Source: an uncultured Ruminococcus sp. (GTDB taxonomy: Bacteria > Bacillota > Clostridia > Oscillospirales > Ruminococcaceae). From it: a stretch of DNA of 38,184 nucleotides. This document shows, one piece after another, positions 34,007 to 38,184 of this stretch. How positions within the stretch are numbered: position 1 is the first letter of the stretch; each line of letters begins with the position of its first letter. Location: contig CALESG010000068.1 of NCBI GenBank assembly GCA_937907215.1, positions 1 to 38,184 on the forward strand, written 5' to 3'. The notes beneath the pieces are model-generated. The model saw nothing but the letters and a program-made list of their open reading frames with translations. It searched no databases and was not told the DNA's origin. The position numbers were made by a program, and so were the translations under genes.

Positions 34007-34879
34007 ATGTATGGATATATTCAGATTTGCAAACCAGAACTTAAATTCCGAGAATTTGATTCGTATCGAACTTATTACTGTGGACTCTGCCACTCTCTTC
34101 ATGAAAAATTCGGCTCTATAGGACAATTCCTTTTAAGCTATGATATTACATTTTTAACACTTTTGCTTGATAGTCTTTATGAACCTAAAGAAGTTTGCAC
34201 AAGCAAAAGATGCATAGCACATCCAATAAAAAAACAGCTTTATATACAAAGTGAAGTTACAGAATATGCTGCTGATATGAGCTTGCTTTTGTCAGCATAT
34301 AAACTTGAAGATGATTGGTACGATGATAACAGCTATTTTAAAAAAATAATTTATAAGCTAATATCTAAAAAAAATAATAAACTCAAAGAAATATACATTA
34401 AAAAAGTTAGTATAATCGAAAAAGAACTAAAGAAATTGCATGAATTAGAGAAAAACAACTCTTCTGATCCAATGCTTCCGGCAATATGCTTTGGTAATAT
34501 TTTATCTGAAATACTTGCTTTTAGAGAAGATGTGTGGGAAGAAAAACTTCGTATTATAGGTTTTCATCTTGGATGTTATATATATATATTAGACGCTTTT
34601 GATGACTTGCCTAAGGATAAGAAGAAAAATAGTTATAATCCATTTTTATCAAAAGATGTGAATGATGCTAAATTTATTGATGAAACTGAAGAACTTTTGC
34701 GTATAATAATTGCACCAGCAGCAGAAGCTTTTGAGTATTTGCCTGTTATAAAAAATGTTGAGATTCTCCGTAATATATTATATGCAGGAATATGGACATC
34801 ATTTAAAAAACGTAAAAGTGAATATCTTAATAATAATATAAATGAAAAAGACGAAAAACAACAAGGAGGAAATATATGA
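34007..34879 (+). CDS. DUF5685 family protein
   Basis: A 290-residue protein of a Clostridia-enriched family without known function. The N-terminus MYGYIQICKPELKFREFDSY leads to YYCGLCHSLHEKFG, a conserved CxxC, and later CTSKRCIAHPIKKQ, which supplies two more Cys and a His that could complete a metal site. The remainder is alpha-helical, with a CYIYILDAFDDLPKDKKKNSYNPF segment whose DxxDD-like spacing recalls prenyl-synthase helices; this likeness is weak. No signal peptide is present. It overlaps the J-domain gene by four bases (ATGA), implying translational coupling, and CGGAG precedes the start. Confidence 0.82.
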   Translation: MYGYIQICKPELKFREFDSYRTYYCGLCHSLHEKFGSIGQFLLSYDITFLTLLLDSLYEPKEVCTSKRCIAHPIKKQLYIQSEVTEYAADMSLLLSAYKLEDDWYDDNSYFKKIIYKLISKKNNKLKEIYIKKVSIIEKELKKLHELEKNNSSDPMLPAICFGNILSEILAFREDVWEEKLRIIGFHLGCYIYILDAFDDLPKDKKKNSYNPFLSKDVNDAKFIDETEELLRIIIAPAAEAFEYLPVIKNVEILRNILYAGIWTSFKKRKSEYLNNNINEKDEKQQGGNI

Positions 34880-35484
34880 AAGATCCATATCAGATTCTTG
34901 GCGTATCACATAATGCTTCTGAGGATGAGATAAAAAAGGCTTATAGAAAGCTTTGCCGTAAATATCATCCTGACCTTAATATGGACAAGCCTAATGCTGA
35001 TGAATATGAAGCTCGCTTTAGAGAAATACAATCTGCATATCAAGAAATCATGGATCAAAGGCAGGGAAAAAGCGGCGATAATGATTTCTTCGGCAGAAAT
35101 AATTATCATACTTCAAATGATGATGAAGATTCAATGCATAAAAAAGCAGCTATAAATTTTGTACAAAATCGAAGATTTGCTGAAGCTGTTAATGTTCTTA
35201 ATTCAATAAAAAACCGTGATGCCGAATGGTATTATATAAGTGCTGTGGCTCAATCAGGAATGAGAAACGATGTTATGGCATTACAATATGCTCGTACAGC
35301 AGCAAATATGGAACCGGGTAATGTTCAATATCAGATGCTTTTAAGACAGCTTGAAAATCCTTCCTTCCGCTATCAGGAAATGCAATCTCCATATTCTCAA
35401 AATGATGGAACATCTGAATGTTTAAGATGTTGTGCATATAATCTTATATGCAATGCACTGCTTTCATGCTGTTGTAGATTTTAA
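34876..35484 (+). CDS. J-domain (DnaJ-like) protein with helical repeats and Cys-rich tail
   Basis: A 202-residue co-chaperone-like protein. The J domain occupies about residues 2-68 (DPYQILGVSHNASEDEIKKAYRKL) with the essential HPD at 31-33. After a polar linker a TPR-like helical region follows (AAINFVQNRRFAEAVNVLNSIKNRDAEWYYISAVAQSGM). The last 24 residues contain seven cysteines (CLRCCAYNLIC, then CCCRF), a short hydrophobic tail that could bind metal or associate with membrane. The Gly/Phe and zinc-finger regions of true DnaJ are absent, so this is a type III J protein that would recruit an Hsp70 to a specific client. AGGAGG precedes the ATG; it overlaps DUF5685. Confidence 0.88.
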   Translation: MKDPYQILGVSHNASEDEIKKAYRKLCRKYHPDLNMDKPNADEYEARFREIQSAYQEIMDQRQGKSGDNDFFGRNNYHTSNDDEDSMHKKAAINFVQNRRFAEAVNVLNSIKNRDAEWYYISAVAQSGMRNDVMALQYARTAANMEPGNVQYQMLLRQLENPSFRYQEMQSPYSQNDGTSECLRCCAYNLICNALLSCCCRF

Positions 35485-35525
35485 TAAACTGTCTGCTAAA
35501 AAATATATAATGAAAGGAAACAATA

Positions 35526-36449
35526 ATGAATTACAATTCATCGCTTTCTGATGCAAATAATCTTTTAGATTTTGAAAATAATGTAAACAACATTTTTGGA
35601 AACGAAGATGAAATGGGTCCTATGTCTTCTGCAATTACATCTTATCGTCTTCGTGTTTCTGTTTCTACACACATTGGTAAGGTTCGTGGCAATCACGAGG
35701 ATAATTTCTATTTAAAGGGAATTTATCTGCACGAACACTTTCGCAATGATTTTTCAGCGACATATACTATAGACAATCCAGACGGTATGTGCTTTGCTGT
35801 TTTTGATGGTATGGGTGGTGCTGCATATGGAGAGATCGCATCAGAAATTGCAATGCAAATACTTAGAAAATATGAAAATGATTTGGAAAATGCTGAAAAC
35901 ACCAGAATCGTTGATCAAATTGTTTCGGAATATACAAAAGAGGCTAATAATGCTGTAGTGGAAATGCTTCGTGAAAAGCAGTCTTTAAGCGGTGGCACAA
36001 CATTTGCTATGCTTTATTTTATGGGCGGTCAGGCTAGACTGTATTATCTTGGCGATAGCCGTATTTATCTGGAACAAGAATCCGGCATTGTATGTTTGAC
36101 TCGTGATCATACGCTTGCCAATCAAAAGCTTGATGCTGGAATTTACACTGAAAGCGAAGCTGCAAACAGTCCTGATAATCACCGTTTAACACTTTATATT
36201 GGTTCAGATAAAAGTGAAGTAGGTCTTAATGCTGACAGTCGTATGCCAATTCCAATTCGTCCGAAAAACAAATTTGTAATTTGTTCAGATGGTTTGAGCA
36301 ATATGTGTTCTGATAAGGTAATTCATGAGCTTCTGTCACAAAATTATTTCAATGAAGCTGCTATACTTGTACAAGAGGCACTTAATCGTGGTGGTGCAGA
36401 TAATGTAACTTGTATTGTTCTGGAAGTTATTTCCGATGATGAGGAATAA
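35526..36449 (+). CDS. PP2C-type serine/threonine phosphatase
   Basis: A 307-residue PPM-family phosphatase. After about 45 N-terminal residues of low complexity, the conserved blocks appear in order: THIGKVRGNHEDNFYL (metal-binding Asp), CFAVFDGMGGAAYG (metal Asp), SGGTTFAMLYF, YYLGDSRIYL, LTRDHTLA, FVICSDGLSNM (metal Asp) and GGADNVTCIVLE (metal Asp). All metal ligands are present, so it should be active as a manganese- or magnesium-dependent phosphatase. In Firmicutes such enzymes usually oppose a PASTA kinase, but no kinase is in this window. It follows the J-domain gene by 41 bp with GAAAGGAAA before the ATG and is closed by a terminator. Confidence 0.93.
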   Translation: MNYNSSLSDANNLLDFENNVNNIFGNEDEMGPMSSAITSYRLRVSVSTHIGKVRGNHEDNFYLKGIYLHEHFRNDFSATYTIDNPDGMCFAVFDGMGGAAYGEIASEIAMQILRKYENDLENAENTRIVDQIVSEYTKEANNAVVEMLREKQSLSGGTTFAMLYFMGGQARLYYLGDSRIYLEQESGIVCLTRDHTLANQKLDAGIYTESEAANSPDNHRLTLYIGSDKSEVGLNADSRMPIPIRPKNKFVICSDGLSNMCSDKVIHELLSQNYFNEAAILVQEALNRGGADNVTCIVLEVISDDEE

Positions 36450-36493
36450 GAGTTATTTTTATATTTATTATACTTTTGCAGATAATTATAAAG

Positions 36494-36529
36494 AAAACAA
36501 GCAGTTGATGTCAAACATCTGCTTGTTTT
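36494..36529 (+). terminator. Intrinsic terminator after the PP2C gene
   Basis: Arms AAAACAAGCAG / CTGCTTGTTTT with an inner GATGT/ACATC stem, followed by a T-rich stretch; closes the four-gene cluster. Confidence 0.88.
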
Positions 36530-36573
36530 GTAATATGCAATAAAAAATATATATAATGAGGTGCAATATTATT

Positions 36574-38052
36574 ATGAAAAAACAAGTTTTTAATCCTTTT
36601 CTTCCACTATATGAATATATTCCTGATGGAGAACCGCATGTTTTTGGAGATCGTGTTTATCTGTTCGGCTCTCATGATAAAGAAGGCGGAGAAACCTTCT
36701 GTATGCTTGATTATACAGTTTATTCTGCACCAATCAACGATCTTACAGAGTGGAAATGCGAAGGTGTTATATATAGTGCAAGTCAAGATCCTGATTATAA
36801 AAATCGACCATATATGTACGCACCTGATGTTGTACGTGGAAATGATGGAAGATATTATTTATACTACTGTATGTCCGGAGCATATGGCAAAGGCGGATAC
36901 TTTGGTCCTATAAGTGTTGCTGTATGCGATACACCAGCCGGAAAATATGAATTTTTAGGTCATATACATTATCCAGACGGCCGACCTATGAAAAAGTTTG
37001 TATGTTTTGATCCGGGTGTTATAAATGATAATGGCACTATTCGTATTTATTATGGTACACAATTTGATTATGAACAAAGTGACAATTGTAAAAATGATGA
37101 AGATATAATAGAAAAAGAAATGGCTATGTTTGGTAAATCAAAAGAAGAAATTCTTACGACTGATGACAGCGTTATGGGTGCTTGTATGGTTGTTGTGGAA
37201 GACGATATGCTGACAGTAAAAGAAGAACCAAAGCATATTATTCCGTATAATACAAAAGGTACAAGCTTTGAAGCTCACCCATTTTTTGAAGCAAGTTCCA
37301 TTCGAAAAGTCAAAGACACCTATTATTTTATATATTCATCTAAGCAGAATCATGAACTTTGTTATGCTACAAGTAAATATCCAGACCGTGACTTTGTATT
37401 TGGTGGAACGATCGTATCGAACGGAGATATTGGGCTAAATGGACGAAGTGAAAGTGAACGCCTTAATATGACAGGTACTACCCATGGAAGCATTGAGTGT
37501 ATAAATGGTCAATGGTATGTATTCTATCATAGACTTACACACAAATCAGACTATAGTAGACAAGCATGTGCAGAAAAAATCAATATAGAAGAAGATGGCT
37601 CAATAAAGCAAGTTGAAATAACATCATGTGGACTTAATAACGGGTTTCTTATTGCTAAAGGCGAATATCCTGCTGTAATAGCCTGCAATATTACAAATGG
37701 TGCTATGCCGCATGGAAGCAATTCTATTTATAAAGATGTATTTCCAAATGTAAATAATATTGGCAATGACAGATTCATTGATGAAATTACTAACGGAACA
37801 CTTATAGGATATAAATATTTTAATTTTTGTGACGCAAAAGAACTTTCCATACTGTTTAAATCAACCGGCTGCGGAACACTCTCTGCTTATATTGACATGG
37901 GAAATAACAAAATTGCTCAGTTCGATATATCTTCGTCATCTGAATGGACAAAACTTACAAGTACAATTTTTGTAAAAAGCGGCGTATATCCTCTTTATTT
38001 TATTTATAAAGGCACTGGATTTATGAAACTTAAATCCATTTCATTCTCTTGA
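36574..38052 (+). CDS. Glycoside hydrolase family 43 enzyme with C-terminal CBM6-like domain
   Basis: A 492-residue enzyme with no signal peptide, so probably cytoplasmic and acting on imported xylo- or arabino-oligosaccharides. The five-bladed GH43 propeller spans about 1-340. Likely catalytic base Asp18 lies in YIPDGEPHVFGDRVYLFGSHD, the pKa-modulating Asp85 in MYAPDVVRGNDGRYYLYY, and the general acid Glu239 in FFEASSIRKVKDTYYFIYS. The C-terminal 120 residues (GYKYFNFCDAKELSILFKST and FMKLKSISF) resemble a CBM6-like beta sandwich. Activity is beta-xylosidase or alpha-arabinofuranosidase-like by family. The in-frame ATG 36556 is rejected because GAGGTG lies between it and ATG 36574. The remaining 132 bp to the window end hold no gene I can support. 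Confidence 0.9.
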   Translation: MKKQVFNPFLPLYEYIPDGEPHVFGDRVYLFGSHDKEGGETFCMLDYTVYSAPINDLTEWKCEGVIYSASQDPDYKNRPYMYAPDVVRGNDGRYYLYYCMSGAYGKGGYFGPISVAVCDTPAGKYEFLGHIHYPDGRPMKKFVCFDPGVINDNGTIRIYYGTQFDYEQSDNCKNDEDIIEKEMAMFGKSKEEILTTDDSVMGACMVVVEDDMLTVKEEPKHIIPYNTKGTSFEAHPFFEASSIRKVKDTYYFIYSSKQNHELCYATSKYPDRDFVFGGTIVSNGDIGLNGRSESERLNMTGTTHGSIECINGQWYVFYHRLTHKSDYSRQACAEKINIEEDGSIKQVEITSCGLNNGFLIAKGEYPAVIACNITNGAMPHGSNSIYKDVFPNVNNIGNDRFIDEITNGTLIGYKYFNFCDAKELSILFKSTGCGTLSAYIDMGNNKIAQFDISSSSEWTKLTSTIFVKSGVYPLYFIYKGTGFMKLKSISFS

Positions 38053-38184
38053 TTTTTTTAATAAATAACAATATTACAACTATGCAGATTTAAACATTGA
38101 TAAATATATATCAAAGTTCATTGACGTATACCTGATTCCGCAAAACTGAAAATACACCCTCTTCACAAAATGCCGAAAATATGG

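Noticed and set aside
36552..36557. TATAAT as promoter of the GH43 gene
   Set aside because: Transcription from it would begin at or after the ribosome binding site at 36558-36563, leaving no usable leader.

Overview
The window is AT-rich chromosomal DNA from a Gram-positive, anaerobic, Ruminococcus-like member of the Clostridia (Oscillospirales/Ruminococcaceae). The evidence is a secreted esterase-like enzyme with a Thr-rich linker and a type I dockerin, an intracellular GH43 glycosidase, pyruvate:ferredoxin oxidoreductase, a Spo0A-type regulator, a clostripain-like lipoprotein, small alarmone synthetases, and Gram-positive ribosome binding sites with near-consensus sigma-A promoters. The species assignment is inference; no rRNA or tRNA gene was seen.

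Layout. 1-2475: the 3' end of a membrane GT2 glycosyltransferase converges on a methionyl-tRNA synthetase of unusual motif composition. 2631-7080: an ion transporter of the ArsB/NhaD type with a cytidylate-kinase-like gene, then a clostripain-family lipoprotein. 7159-10096: an ABC-F ATPase divergent from a cysteine synthase. 10217-14265: a dockerin-bearing SGNH hydrolase, then an ECF sigma factor paired with a membrane-anchored beta-propeller protein that is a good candidate anti-sigma factor. 14396-20045 (minus strand): ACT-domain protein, DUF711 protein, two flavoproteins and a Xer-type recombinase. 20320-21829: a small alarmone synthetase and a nitrilase-family amidase. 21912-28374 (minus strand): pyruvate kinase, an amidohydrolase, a PcrA/UvrD helicase that is broken as read, a TtcA-family protein and a second small alarmone synthetase. 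28755-32318: pyruvate:ferredoxin oxidoreductase. 32422-33391: a Spo0A-like regulator with a degenerate receiver. 33608-36449: a tight four-gene cluster (membrane zinc-ribbon protein, DUF5685, J-domain protein, PP2C phosphatase). 36574-38052: a GH43 enzyme.

The most notable spot is 32422-33391. The Spo0A-like gene has lost the acidic pocket and phosphoacceptor region of its receiver but keeps a clear Spo0A DNA-binding domain. Upstream, a TTTACA-17-TATAAT promoter on its strand lies between two identical TTTTGTCGAAT elements, each containing a perfect 0A box. A 172-bp MITE-like element with 17-bp terminal inverted repeats and a TTTA target duplication sits between this promoter and the start codon, so the mRNA should carry a large structured insertion in its leader.

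The second notable spot is about 25,718, where the PcrA helicase gene loses roughly 60 bases out of frame, removing motif III (the QSIYxxRGA block). This is either a real pseudogene in a normally important gene or a local assembly error.

Most transcription units end in clear intrinsic terminators, several shared by converging genes. No CRISPR array, prophage or complete insertion sequence was seen.
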